DNA from: CAISKJ01 sp046351555
Lineage (GTDB): Bacteria > Myxococcota_A > Polyangia > Polyangiales > Ga0077539
NCBI GenBank assembly: GCA_046351555.1
Contig: JAXLYI010000008.1
Span: forward strand, 310,001-374,000
Length of the DNA: 64,000 nt
Direction of reading: 5' to 3'
Shown here: one piece after another, positions 52,535-60,353 of the stretch
How positions within the stretch are numbered: the stretch's first letter is position 1
Layout of the letters: each line of letters opens with the position of its first letter
Translations under genes and position numbers: made by a program
The notes under the pieces: model-generated
Told to the model about the DNA's origin: nothing
The model's database searches: none
What the model saw: only the letters and a program-made list of their open reading frames with translations

Positions 52535-55063
52535 ATGAAGCACCGCCCCCGCCCCCGCCCCACGGCACTGCTCTGGCGCGGACTCCTCCTCGCGCCGCTG
52601 GCCGGCGCCTGCTCGCACGACGCCGGGTTCGTCGACGTCCCGGACGTCGCGCGGACGGAGCGCGCCGAGCCGACGGGCAACGTCCCCGACGTCCCCGACG
52701 CACGCGGCGACGCCGACGTGCTCGATGTGCTCGACGCGCCGGGCGACGGCGACGCGTCCGACGTGATCGACGCGCCGGGCGACGGCGACGCGTCCGACGT
52801 GATCGACGCGCCGGGCGACGGCGACGCATCCGACGTGATCGACGTGCCGGGCGACGCGCTCGACGCGCCCGACGTCCGCGGCGGCTCGGCCCCCGCGTGC
52901 CCCGCGGGGTGTTCGAACTGCGCGTCGGGGCGCTGCGACGACGTGGCCACCGTCTCCCTGGGGCGTGACCACGCGTGCGCGCGGATGCGCGACGGCACCG
53001 CCCGCTGCTGGGGCGGCGGCGGCATGCTGACCCCCGAGGTGCCGATCGACCGCCCCGTGCCGACCGTGATGCTCGACCCGGTGAACGGGCTGCCGTTCGA
53101 GCACGTCGAGGAGGTGGCCGTGGGCTACGGGCAGACGTGCGTCCGCACCGGCGCCGGCGTGGGGACGCCTGCGGGCGTGACGTGCTGGGGCAACAACGCC
53201 TTCGGGCAGAGCGGGTACGAGTCCGACCCACCGCCGCCGCGGATCGCGCTGCCGCCGACCGCGGAGGTCGCCGCGACGTTCAACCACATCTGCGCCCGCG
53301 CGGTCGACGGGACGGTGTACTGCTGGGGCCACAACGACCTCGGGCAGCTCGGGCGCGGCGCGGCCGACGCGGCGCGCCACCCCACCCCGGCGCCCGTGCC
53401 CGGGCTCGCGGGCGTCGCGCAGGTGGTGGTCGGCGGCGACTACGTCCGCTCGTTCACGTGCGCGATCGTCGGCGCGGAGCGCGCGGTGCGGTGCTGGGGT
53501 TCGAACCTCGATGGGCAGCTCGGGCTCGGCTCGGCCGACGCGGCGCCGCACCCGACCCCGGCGCCCGTGCCCGGCCTCACCGGCGTCGCGGCGCTGACCG
53601 CCGGCGAGAACTTCGTCTGCGCCCGCATGGACGACGGCACCGCACGCTGCTGGGGCGCCCGCGACGACGGCCGCCTCGGCGCGACCCCCGCCGCCCCCGC
53701 TTCGCCCACCACCGTGCCGGGCCTCACCGGCGTGACGCGCCTCGTCGCGGGCGACGCGCACGTCTGCGCGCTCCTCGCGGACCGCAGGCTCGTGTGCTGG
53801 GGGCTCAACGCCGCCGGCCAGCTCGGCGGCGGGGCCGTCGCCCAGCCCGCCCCCGGCGCGCGCGTGACCGTCGACCTCGCCGCCGTCGGGGACGTCGCGG
53901 ACGTCGCCGCGGGCGGCGCCAACACCTGCGTGATCCGGCCCGACGGCGCCCCCTTCTGCTGGGGCGACAACCGCCTCGCACAGGTCGCCGACGCCGCCTC
54001 GGCGGCGCGGGCGCCGGTCGCGGTCGTCGACGTCGCGCGCGCCCCACTGGCGGGCGCCTCGGCGATCGCGGCGGGCGGCGAGCGGAGCTGCGCCGTCCGC
54101 GGGCGGGAGGCCCTCTGCTGGGGCTCGGACGGGCGCTGGCAGGCGACCTACGCCGGCGAGGTCCGCGCGGCCCCGGTCGCGCTCGGCGGCCGCCACGTCG
54201 ACGCGCTCGCGATCGGCGACCGCCACGCCTGCGCGCTCGACCGCGACGACGGGTCCGTCCGCTGCTGGGGCGGCAACGACGTGCTCCAGCTCGGCGAGGC
54301 CAGCGTCGGCGTCTTCCGCGAGTCGATCGTCGGCGCGCCGGTGGTGCTGACGGGCGCGACCCGCGTGGCGGCCGGCGACGGGCACACCTGCGCCCTCCTC
54401 CCGGCGGGCGTCTCGTGCTGGGGCGAAGGCGCGGTCGAGCAGCTCGGCCGCGGCGCCGAGCCGCCGCGCGCGCGCCCCGAGCCCGTCAGCGTCGTCGCCA
54501 CCGCCGGCGCCACGGAGGTCGCCGCCGGCCAGCGGCACACCTGCGTCGTGCTCACGAACGGCGACGCGAACTGCTTCGGGCCGGCGTTCCCCACCCCGAC
54601 CGCGCCCGCCTTCCGGGGCGTGACCCGCGTGGCGCTCGGTGGGTACCACGCCTGCGCGGTCACCGCGGCGGGCGGGGTCGAATGCAGGGGCGGCAACGCC
54701 TGGGGGCAGCTCGGTGCGCCGCCGTCGGGCGGGTCGGACACCCCGCGCGCGGTCGCGGGCCTCGTGGGCGTGACCCGAGTCACGACCGGCCGCGGCCACA
54801 CCTGCGCGGTCCAGCGGGGCCGCGTGTGGTGCTGGGGGCTCAACAACTTCGGGCAACTGGGCGACGGCACGCTCGTCGACCGGTGGGCGCCGCGTGAGGT
54901 CGCGACGCCGGCCGACGCGTTCGACGTCGCGGCGGGGGAGAGTCACACGTGCGCGCTGCTCACCGACGGCGCGGTGACGTGCTGGGGCCGCGCCACCAAC
55001 GGCCAGGCGGGCGACGGCACCCCGTGGCAGCGCTCGGCGCCCGCGCGTGTGGCGTTCCGTTGA
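52535..55063 (+). CDS. RCC1-repeat lipoprotein
   Basis: 842 residues from the ATG at 52535. A lipoprotein signal ends in PLAGACSH. An Asp-rich linker contains three near-identical 12-residue repeats (APGDGDASDVID). From about residue 145 onward there are a dozen or more RCC1 modules with recurrent CARxxDGTxRCWG and GxNxxGQLG motifs, predicting two seven-bladed beta-propellers stabilised by Cys pairs. Such surface RCC1 proteins are common in Myxococcota; the ligand is unknown. It is divergent from the kinase operon, which may share a signal. Confidence 0.9.
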   Translation: MKHRPRPRPTALLWRGLLLAPLAGACSHDAGFVDVPDVARTERAEPTGNVPDVPDARGDADVLDVLDAPGDGDASDVIDAPGDGDASDVIDAPGDGDASDVIDVPGDALDAPDVRGGSAPACPAGCSNCASGRCDDVATVSLGRDHACARMRDGTARCWGGGGMLTPEVPIDRPVPTVMLDPVNGLPFEHVEEVAVGYGQTCVRTGAGVGTPAGVTCWGNNAFGQSGYESDPPPPRIALPPTAEVAATFNHICARAVDGTVYCWGHNDLGQLGRGAADAARHPTPAPVPGLAGVAQVVVGGDYVRSFTCAIVGAERAVRCWGSNLDGQLGLGSADAAPHPTPAPVPGLTGVAALTAGENFVCARMDDGTARCWGARDDGRLGATPAAPASPTTVPGLTGVTRLVAGDAHVCALLADRRLVCWGLNAAGQLGGGAVAQPAPGARVTVDLAAVGDVADVAAGGANTCVIRPDGAPFCWGDNRLAQVADAASAARAPVAVVDVARAPLAGASAIAAGGERSCAVRGREALCWGSDGRWQATYAGEVRAAPVALGGRHVDALAIGDRHACALDRDDGSVRCWGGNDVLQLGEASVGVFRESIVGAPVVLTGATRVAAGDGHTCALLPAGVSCWGEGAVEQLGRGAEPPRARPEPVSVVATAGATEVAAGQRHTCVVLTNGDANCFGPAFPTPTAPAFRGVTRVALGGYHACAVTAAGGVECRGGNAWGQLGAPPSGGSDTPRAVAGLVGVTRVTTGRGHTCAVQRGRVWCWGLNNFGQLGDGTLVDRWAPREVATPADAFDVAAGESHTCALLTDGAVTCWGRATNGQAGDGTPWQRSAPARVAFR
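52733..52840 (+). repeat. Three tandem 36-bp repeats
   Basis: Units begin at 52733, 52769 and 52805; the third differs at one base. They encode the Asp/Gly-rich lipoprotein linker. Near-identity suggests recent slippage or duplication and length polymorphism between strains. Confidence 0.9.
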
Positions 55064-55150
55064 GCCCCGGGGGGCGGGGCCGTCCGCGCTCGCATGACGA
55101 GGCCCGCACTGCGGTACGCCCCACGCCGCGCGACAGGACGCCGACCGCTT

Positions 55151-56461
55151 TCAGCGGCGGATCTCGTCGCACCGAGGGTCGCCCATCGGGCACGGCGGCG
55201 CGGGCGGCGGCGGCGGCGGGCTCACGGGGGCGGCCGTCACGACGTCGCGCGTCGCGGCGGGCGTCGCCACCGGCCTCCCCGCCGACGCCGACGCACGGCC
55301 CTCCACCCCCTCCGCGTGCGTCGTCACGCGCCCGCGCCGATCGACGCTGTAACGCGCGCTGGCGTGCAGCCGAAAGGGCGCCGACGGCCGCCCGCCGACC
55401 GCCACCGTCGCCTCCGGGGGGCTCGGGAGCGCCCCCGCGCAGCGCAGTTCGAAGACCCCGCGCGCGTCGGTGGTCGCCCGGCAGTCCGCCCCCGCCACCG
55501 CCACCGCCGCGTCGCGCAGCGGGCGCCCGCGCGCGGAGAGCTCCCCGCGGAAGACCAGCTCCGTCACGTCCGGTGGCGCCGCCGCGTCGGCCGCCGGGGG
55601 CGCCGCGTCGGCCCCCGCGCGCACCGCCGCGTCGAGCGCCCGCGGGGAGGCGGGCCGGGGCTGGTGCAGCGCCACGCCGAGCACGGCGGCGGCCGAGGCG
55701 GACGCGGCGACCGTCGCCAGCGCCACGGCTTGCCAGCGCGGCGCGACGGCGGACGCGGGCGCCGGCCGCAGCGCCCCCGCCCCCGTGGGGCGCGTCACCG
55801 TCGAGCGGGCGGCCTGGAGGAAGCGGATGTCCGCGGCGCTCACCCCCTCGCGGCAGTGGAGCGTCGGCAGGGCGCCGCGCGTCGGGACGGTGAGCTCCAC
55901 CTGCGCGCAGGCGTAGCGATAGGCGGCGTCGAGGTCGCGGCCGAAGCCGATCGCCTGGTAGAGGGCGCCGGCGAAAGCGACGGCGACGCGGTCTTTGAGC
56001 GCGGTGGGGACGCCGATGACGCAGTCGACGTGCGCGGCGAGGGCCCTCGCGAGCGCCTCGGAGTAGCAGGCGTTGAGCACCACGCAGCGGATCGACAGCT
56101 CGGGGCCCACCACCGCGAAGAGCTTCGCGAGCTGCTCGGGGCGCGCGGGCGCGGCCTGCCCCGTCGCGTCGGGGAGCAGGAGCTCGCCGGCGGCGCTGCC
56201 GTGCCCGCTGAAGTGGACGACGTGGGGGCGGTGGCGCAGGAGCGCGGGCCCGAGCTCGTCGGCCCGCACCTCGTGGGCGAAGTGGAATTCGAAGCGGGCG
56301 GCGTTGTCGGAGGCGCGCACGCTGGCGTCGACGTGGCGGTACTCCTCGCCGACCGCGAGGCGCGCGGTGTCGGTGGGCGTGGCGCCGACGAAGAGCACGC
56401 GCAGCTTCGCGCCGGGCGGTCGGAGGGGGTCGGGGGGGTGGCGTTCGACCGGGGCTGCCAT
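55151..56461 (-). CDS. CHAT-domain protease-like membrane protein
   Basis: 436 residues. Residues about 18-200 form a CHAT (caspase-like) domain with both catalytic residues visible: His87 in VVHFSGHG and Cys132 in VLNACYSE. One transmembrane helix (about 243-265) is followed by an Ala-rich spacer and a C-terminal beta-domain (about 293-370; RGRPLRDAAVAVAG) like carboxypeptidase regulatory modules, then a Pro-rich Cys-containing end. The catalytic domain should be cytoplasmic and the rest periplasmic. It is divergent from a trypsin-like protease gene; a role in proteolytic signalling, defence or cell death is inferred. Confidence 0.88.
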   Translation of the reverse strand: MAAPVERHPPDPLRPPGAKLRVLFVGATPTDTARLAVGEEYRHVDASVRASDNAARFEFHFAHEVRADELGPALLRHRPHVVHFSGHGSAAGELLLPDATGQAAPARPEQLAKLFAVVGPELSIRCVVLNACYSEALARALAAHVDCVIGVPTALKDRVAVAFAGALYQAIGFGRDLDAAYRYACAQVELTVPTRGALPTLHCREGVSAADIRFLQAARSTVTRPTGAGALRPAPASAVAPRWQAVALATVAASASAAAVLGVALHQPRPASPRALDAAVRAGADAAPPAADAAAPPDVTELVFRGELSARGRPLRDAAVAVAGADCRATTDARGVFELRCAGALPSPPEATVAVGGRPSAPFRLHASARYSVDRRGRVTTHAEGVEGRASASAGRPVATPAATRDVVTAAPVSPPPPPPAPPCPMGDPRCDEIRR

Positions 56462-56569
56462 CGTCGCGGCGCGGCGACGCTACCACGCGCCCGCGCGCTC
56501 AGAGCGGGCGCGCGCGGGGCTCCGACCCCGCCGTTGACCGCGCCACGCCCGGCGCCCTACCGTCGCCCG
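56462..56569. promoter_or_regulatory. Divergent promoter region, CHAT / trypsin-like genes
   Basis: A 108-bp gap between the two divergent protease genes. It should contain the promoters for both and could allow shared control. No specific motif was recognised. Confidence 0.35.
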
Positions 56570-57718
56570 ATGTCCCCGCCGCGAAGCGATCCGCGCGCGC
56601 TCGAAGCGCTCGCCCGCGCCCACCTCGAGCCGCGGCTCGCGCGCGTCCGGCCGAGCGCGCTCCCCACCCGGCGGCTGCTCGAGATCCAGCGGGAGCTCCA
56701 ACCGCTCGCCGTCGACTGGCTGCGGAGCCCGTCGTGTCACCCCGCGGTGTTGGGCTTCGGCTACGGCGTCCGGTGGGAGGGCGGGCAGCCGGGCGGGGAG
56801 CCCGTGTTCCAGGTGTTCGCGCGGCAGGCGATCGACCTCGGGGCGCACGGGCCGGCGGCGCTCTTCCCGCCGGAGTTCCGTCAGATCGTGGCGCTGGCGG
56901 TGACGCGCGCGCCCGACGCGCCGCCGGGCGACGGCGAGGGCACCGTCGCGGTCGAGGCCTTCGAGCCCGTCGTCCCGCTGATGGGCCCCGGCGCCGACCC
57001 GGCCTCGCTCCGCCAACGCCGCCGCACGCTCGTCGGCGGCTGCTCCTTCGGGCACCCGGCGGTCACCGCGGGGACGCTCGCGCTCCGCGTGTTCGAAGAC
57101 GCCCGCGGCGCCACGGGCGGGCGCGCGCTGGCGCTCAGCAACTGCCACGTGCTCGCCGCCGACCCGTCGCGGCCGCGCCTCGGCGACCCGGTGCTCCACC
57201 CCGCGACGGCCGACCTCGGCGACGCGCGGCGCGACGTCGTGGGCCGCGTGGTCGACTGCGAGCCCCTGCGCCCGGGCCTCGACGTCCCCAACCGCATGGA
57301 CGCCGCCATCGCCGAGATGACCGACCCCGCGGCGCTCGAGCCTGGCGTCGCCGGCGTCGGGGAGGTCCCCTTCTGGCGGCCCCTCGACGACCTGCCCGTG
57401 GGCTCCGTCGTGGCCAAGGCGGGGCGCACCACCGGGGTGACCTTCGGCGTGCTGCGCGCGGTCGGCGTGACGTACAAGGTCGACTACGCGCTCGGCGCGC
57501 CGCTGCTCTTCACCGGGCAGGTGCTCACCAGCCACCTCGCGATGGGCGGGGACTCCGGCGCGGCCCTGCTCGCGCTCGGCGAGGCGCCGTCGGTGGTCGG
57601 GCTCATCCTCGGCGGCTCGCGCGACGTCACGCTCGCGACGCCGATCGACGACGTCCAGAAGCGCTTCGACGTGCTCGCGGCGCCGGCGCGCTGGCCGGCG
57701 CGCCGCGCGGTCGATTGA
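56570..57718 (+). CDS. Trypsin-like serine protease (Nal1-like)
   Basis: 382 residues from the ATG at 56570. An N-terminal helical region (about 1-60) and a further domain precede a trypsin-fold peptidase from about 155: GGCSFGH opening, His in LSNCHVLA (about 191), Asp in MDAAIAEM (about 244) and Ser in MGGDSGAALL (about 328). The complete triad, and the lack of a signal peptide, indicate an active intracellular protease. The gene is divergent from the CHAT protease; CHAT and trypsin modules co-occur in predicted bacterial conflict systems. Confidence 0.87.
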   Translation: MSPPRSDPRALEALARAHLEPRLARVRPSALPTRRLLEIQRELQPLAVDWLRSPSCHPAVLGFGYGVRWEGGQPGGEPVFQVFARQAIDLGAHGPAALFPPEFRQIVALAVTRAPDAPPGDGEGTVAVEAFEPVVPLMGPGADPASLRQRRRTLVGGCSFGHPAVTAGTLALRVFEDARGATGGRALALSNCHVLAADPSRPRLGDPVLHPATADLGDARRDVVGRVVDCEPLRPGLDVPNRMDAAIAEMTDPAALEPGVAGVGEVPFWRPLDDLPVGSVVAKAGRTTGVTFGVLRAVGVTYKVDYALGAPLLFTGQVLTSHLAMGGDSGAALLALGEAPSVVGLILGGSRDVTLATPIDDVQKRFDVLAAPARWPARRAVD

Positions 57719-57780
57719 CACCGCGCGCGGGGGCGATCTACGGTCGCGGGATGCAAGACGCGGGAGCGGGCGAGGCGGTG

Positions 57781-58041
57781 ATGCGGACGACGCCGCAGAT
57801 CGAATCCATCGAGGTGCCGGCGTCGTTCCGGCCCTTCCTCCACCGGATGAGCGGCGCGCTCGTGGAGGACCAGCAGCGGCCCTACAAGCTCCGTCACGCG
57901 CGGGCCTTCAACGTGTGCCTCGCCCTCGCGGGCGACGACCCGCGCCTCGCGATGCAGTACTTCGAAGCCCTCCTCCAGGGCGTCGAGGAGTGGAACGCCG
58001 CCCTCGACGACCGCCACACCATGGACTTCCCCTTCCCCTGA
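57781..58041 (+). CDS. Small protein of unknown function, first gene of the prenyl synthetase/kinase unit
   Basis: 86 residues from the ATG at 57781, chosen because GAGG lies five bases upstream; an in-frame ATG at 57751 adds ten residues. It has no signal peptide, membrane span or recognised domain. The central part is helical (ARAFNVCLALA, AMQYFEALLQGVEEW) and the C-terminus is short and polar with a single Trp (residue 71) sixteen from the end, then MDFPFP. It precedes the ComQ-like gene by 2 bp. The position is that of comX in comQXPA-type loci, but no sequence similarity to ComX is evident. Confidence 0.65.
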   Translation: MRTTPQIESIEVPASFRPFLHRMSGALVEDQQRPYKLRHARAFNVCLALAGDDPRLAMQYFEALLQGVEEWNAALDDRHTMDFPFP

Positions 58042-58043
58042 CC

Positions 58044-58811
58044 ATGCCCGCCCCGACCGGCGCCGACCGCCTCTTCGCGCGCTACCTCGACGACCCTTCG
58101 CGCGCCTGGGTCGCCGCCGTGTGCGCGGAGACGGCGCGGGCCCACGCGGGGCTGCGCGCGCCGGTCTCCCTCGGGTACCTCGCCTTCCGCCTCGCCGCGG
58201 GCCTCGGGCGCCCCCTCGCCTTCGCGAGCCGCGCGGGCACCGTCCTCGACGCGCTCCAGCCGGTCATCGACCTCGCCGACAACCTCGCCGACGAGGAGCT
58301 CGACCGCGCCCGCGGCCTCGACCTCGCGCGCCGCTACCCGGGCGTCCCCCGCGACGCGCTCCCGAGCCTCGCCGCCCTGATGACGGCCTGCGCGGTCAGC
58401 GCCCTCCACGACGACTTCCCCGCGCCCGCGTACCGCCCGCGCGAGGCCGCCGCGCGCGTCATCGCGGCCCTCGCCCGGATGACCCGCGGCCAGGGGATGC
58501 CCCCCGACGCCCCGACGCGCGTCGACGACATCGCCGGGCGCCAGGCCGAGCTCATCTGCCTCCCGCTCTGGCTCGACCCCGCGGGGCCGCCCGACGAGGC
58601 CGGCCGCGCCGCCGTCGAGCGCTGGGCCTTCCGCTACGGGCGGCTCTGGCAGCTCCGCCAGGACGTGCTCGAGGCCGCGCCCGGCGACGATCTCCCCCGC
58701 GCGCGCTTCGACGACGCCGCCCGCGAGGCGGCCGCGGCGTGGCCGGGCTTCGCGCCCTTCCTGCCGGGCGGCGCGCTCGCGCGCGGGGCGCTCCTCGGGG
58801 GCGGGCCGTGA
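58044..58811 (+). CDS. ComQ-like polyprenyl synthetase family protein
   Basis: 255 residues. The all-helical sequence follows the isoprenyl synthase layout: a first Asp-rich motif IDLADNLADEELD (D76, D79, D83), a GQGMPPD segment (149-155) where family members have GQxxD, RQAELICLPLWL where they have K(T/S)xxLI, and FRYGRLWQLRQDVLEA in place of the second DDxxD helix. The first motif resembles ComQ, which prenylates the ComX pheromone, more than it does ordinary prenyl chain synthases; the second motif is degenerate, as in ComQ. Coupled by overlap to the histidine kinase gene. The assignment is by motif reading only. Confidence 0.65.
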   Translation: MPAPTGADRLFARYLDDPSRAWVAAVCAETARAHAGLRAPVSLGYLAFRLAAGLGRPLAFASRAGTVLDALQPVIDLADNLADEELDRARGLDLARRYPGVPRDALPSLAALMTACAVSALHDDFPAPAYRPREAAARVIAALARMTRGQGMPPDAPTRVDDIAGRQAELICLPLWLDPAGPPDEAGRAAVERWAFRYGRLWQLRQDVLEAAPGDDLPRARFDDAAREAAAAWPGFAPFLPGGALARGALLGGGP

Positions 58812-60346
58812 GCGACGTCGAGCTCCCGCGCGACGTCCTCGACAACCCCTTCTCGTACGAGAAGCTCCTGCGGCTCTACGCGCCCCGCAACCTCGCGCTC
58901 GGCCTCGCGGTGCCGGCCGCGCTCACGGCCCTCCACACGGCGGCCAACGCCGCGCGCGGGCCGCTCACCTGGGAGCGCGCGGCCCTGCCCTGGGCGCTGG
59001 CGGCGCTGCTCGCGCCGTGGATGGCGGCGTGCGGCGCGGCGCTGCGGGCGCGGCGGCGGCGGGCCTTCCACGCGGCGTGGTGGGGGCAGTCGCTCGCCCA
59101 GTTCGTCTGGCTCCAGTACCTCTGCTGGAGCGGGCCGGCGCCCTTCGCCGCGGCGGGCGCGGCGGTCTTCTGCGTGTGGGCCTTCAACGACGCCCTCGTG
59201 GGCTACGACGCCCCCGTGCTCAAGGCGCAGTACCTCGCGGCCTTCCCGGCCTTCGACGTCGCGCTCCTCGCGCTCGACGGGCTCGGCGGGCGCGGGCTCC
59301 TCCACGCCCTCCGCCACGACCGAGCGGCCCTCGACGCGCTGCTCGTCGCGCAGGCCGCCCTCGCCCTCGTCACCCAGACCGTCCTCTACTACGCCGGGAC
59401 GGAGGCCCGCGCCCACGACCACCGCGTGCTGGCGATGTCGGCCCTCGAGCGCGACCTCGCCGCGGCCCGGGCCGAGCGCCGCGCCCTCCAGCGCGCCAAC
59501 GCCTACCTCGCCCAGGGCATCGCCGCGACGCGCTTCTGCCACGACGTCCGCTCGCCGCTCCAGGTGGTCGCGGGCAACGCCGCGCTCCTCCGCGGCCACC
59601 TCGCGCGGCCGCCCCACGAGGACGACGACGCGCTCGCCGCGCTGGCGGCGGTCCCCGACGGCCTGCGGGGGCCCCTCTTCGACGCGTTCGACCGGTGGTT
59701 CGACGAGGCCCGGGGCCTGCTCGGCGAGCTCGCGCGCGACGTGGGGCGGCTCGAGGCGATGACGCGCGCGGTGGCCGCCGCGGTGCGCGACCCCGAGGCG
59801 CAGCGGGTCGCGCCGGCGGGCGAGCTCGTGGCGGAGGCCGTCCGCGAGATGCGCGAGGCGCTCGCCGGCCACCGGGTCGAGGCCCCGCCGCCCGCGCTCG
59901 ACGTCGAGGACCTGGCCGTGGCCGCCAGCGCCGGGCACGCGGCCACGCTCGGCGCGCTGCTCGCCAACGGCGCGCTCCAGCGCCCGGACGTCGCGGGGGA
60001 GGTGCGCGGCCGCGCGGCGGGGCGTTGGTTCTACCACCTCGCGCTCCGCGACCACGGCGTGGCGGCGGCGGAGCGCGCGGGCGCGCTCGAGCGGATCCGC
60101 CGGTCGCTCTCGCTCGAGGCGGCCGACGGCCCCGCGGCGGAGCGGGGCGGGGGCTACGCGGGCTACGGCATCGCCCTGATGATCGCCAAGGTCTTCCTCG
60201 CGCGGTACGGCGGCGCCATCGCCGCGGCCGCGCCGGCGGCGGGCGACGGGGTGGTGTTCCACGTGGTGCTGCCGAGGGTCCCGTACGACCAGGTGCCGGC
60301 CGCCGAGGGGCCCGAGGACGCGCTCGCCGCGGCGATGGGAGGCTGA
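58808..60346 (+). CDS. Six-helix membrane histidine kinase
   Basis: 512 residues from a GTG overlapping the preceding TGA. Six hydrophobic helices (about 30-215) form a membrane sensor, followed by a helical linker. The phospho-accepting His is in FCHDVRSPLQVV (about 243), and the ATPase domain has an N-box-like GALLANGALQRP and a G-box GYGIALMIAKVFLARYGG. The multi-helix sensor without a large periplasmic domain suits detection of a hydrophobic or membrane-borne ligand. The gene sits between a ComQ-like gene and the kinase/REC/AAA+ gene (gap 7 bp), which is its likely partner. Confidence 0.88.
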   Translation: MSDVELPRDVLDNPFSYEKLLRLYAPRNLALGLAVPAALTALHTAANAARGPLTWERAALPWALAALLAPWMAACGAALRARRRRAFHAAWWGQSLAQFVWLQYLCWSGPAPFAAAGAAVFCVWAFNDALVGYDAPVLKAQYLAAFPAFDVALLALDGLGGRGLLHALRHDRAALDALLVAQAALALVTQTVLYYAGTEARAHDHRVLAMSALERDLAAARAERRALQRANAYLAQGIAATRFCHDVRSPLQVVAGNAALLRGHLARPPHEDDDALAALAAVPDGLRGPLFDAFDRWFDEARGLLGELARDVGRLEAMTRAVAAAVRDPEAQRVAPAGELVAEAVREMREALAGHRVEAPPPALDVEDLAVAASAGHAATLGALLANGALQRPDVAGEVRGRAAGRWFYHLALRDHGVAAAERAGALERIRRSLSLEAADGPAAERGGGYAGYGIALMIAKVFLARYGGAIAAAAPAAGDGVVFHVVLPRVPYDQVPAAEGPEDALAAAMGG

Positions 60347-60353
60347 AGGGGCG

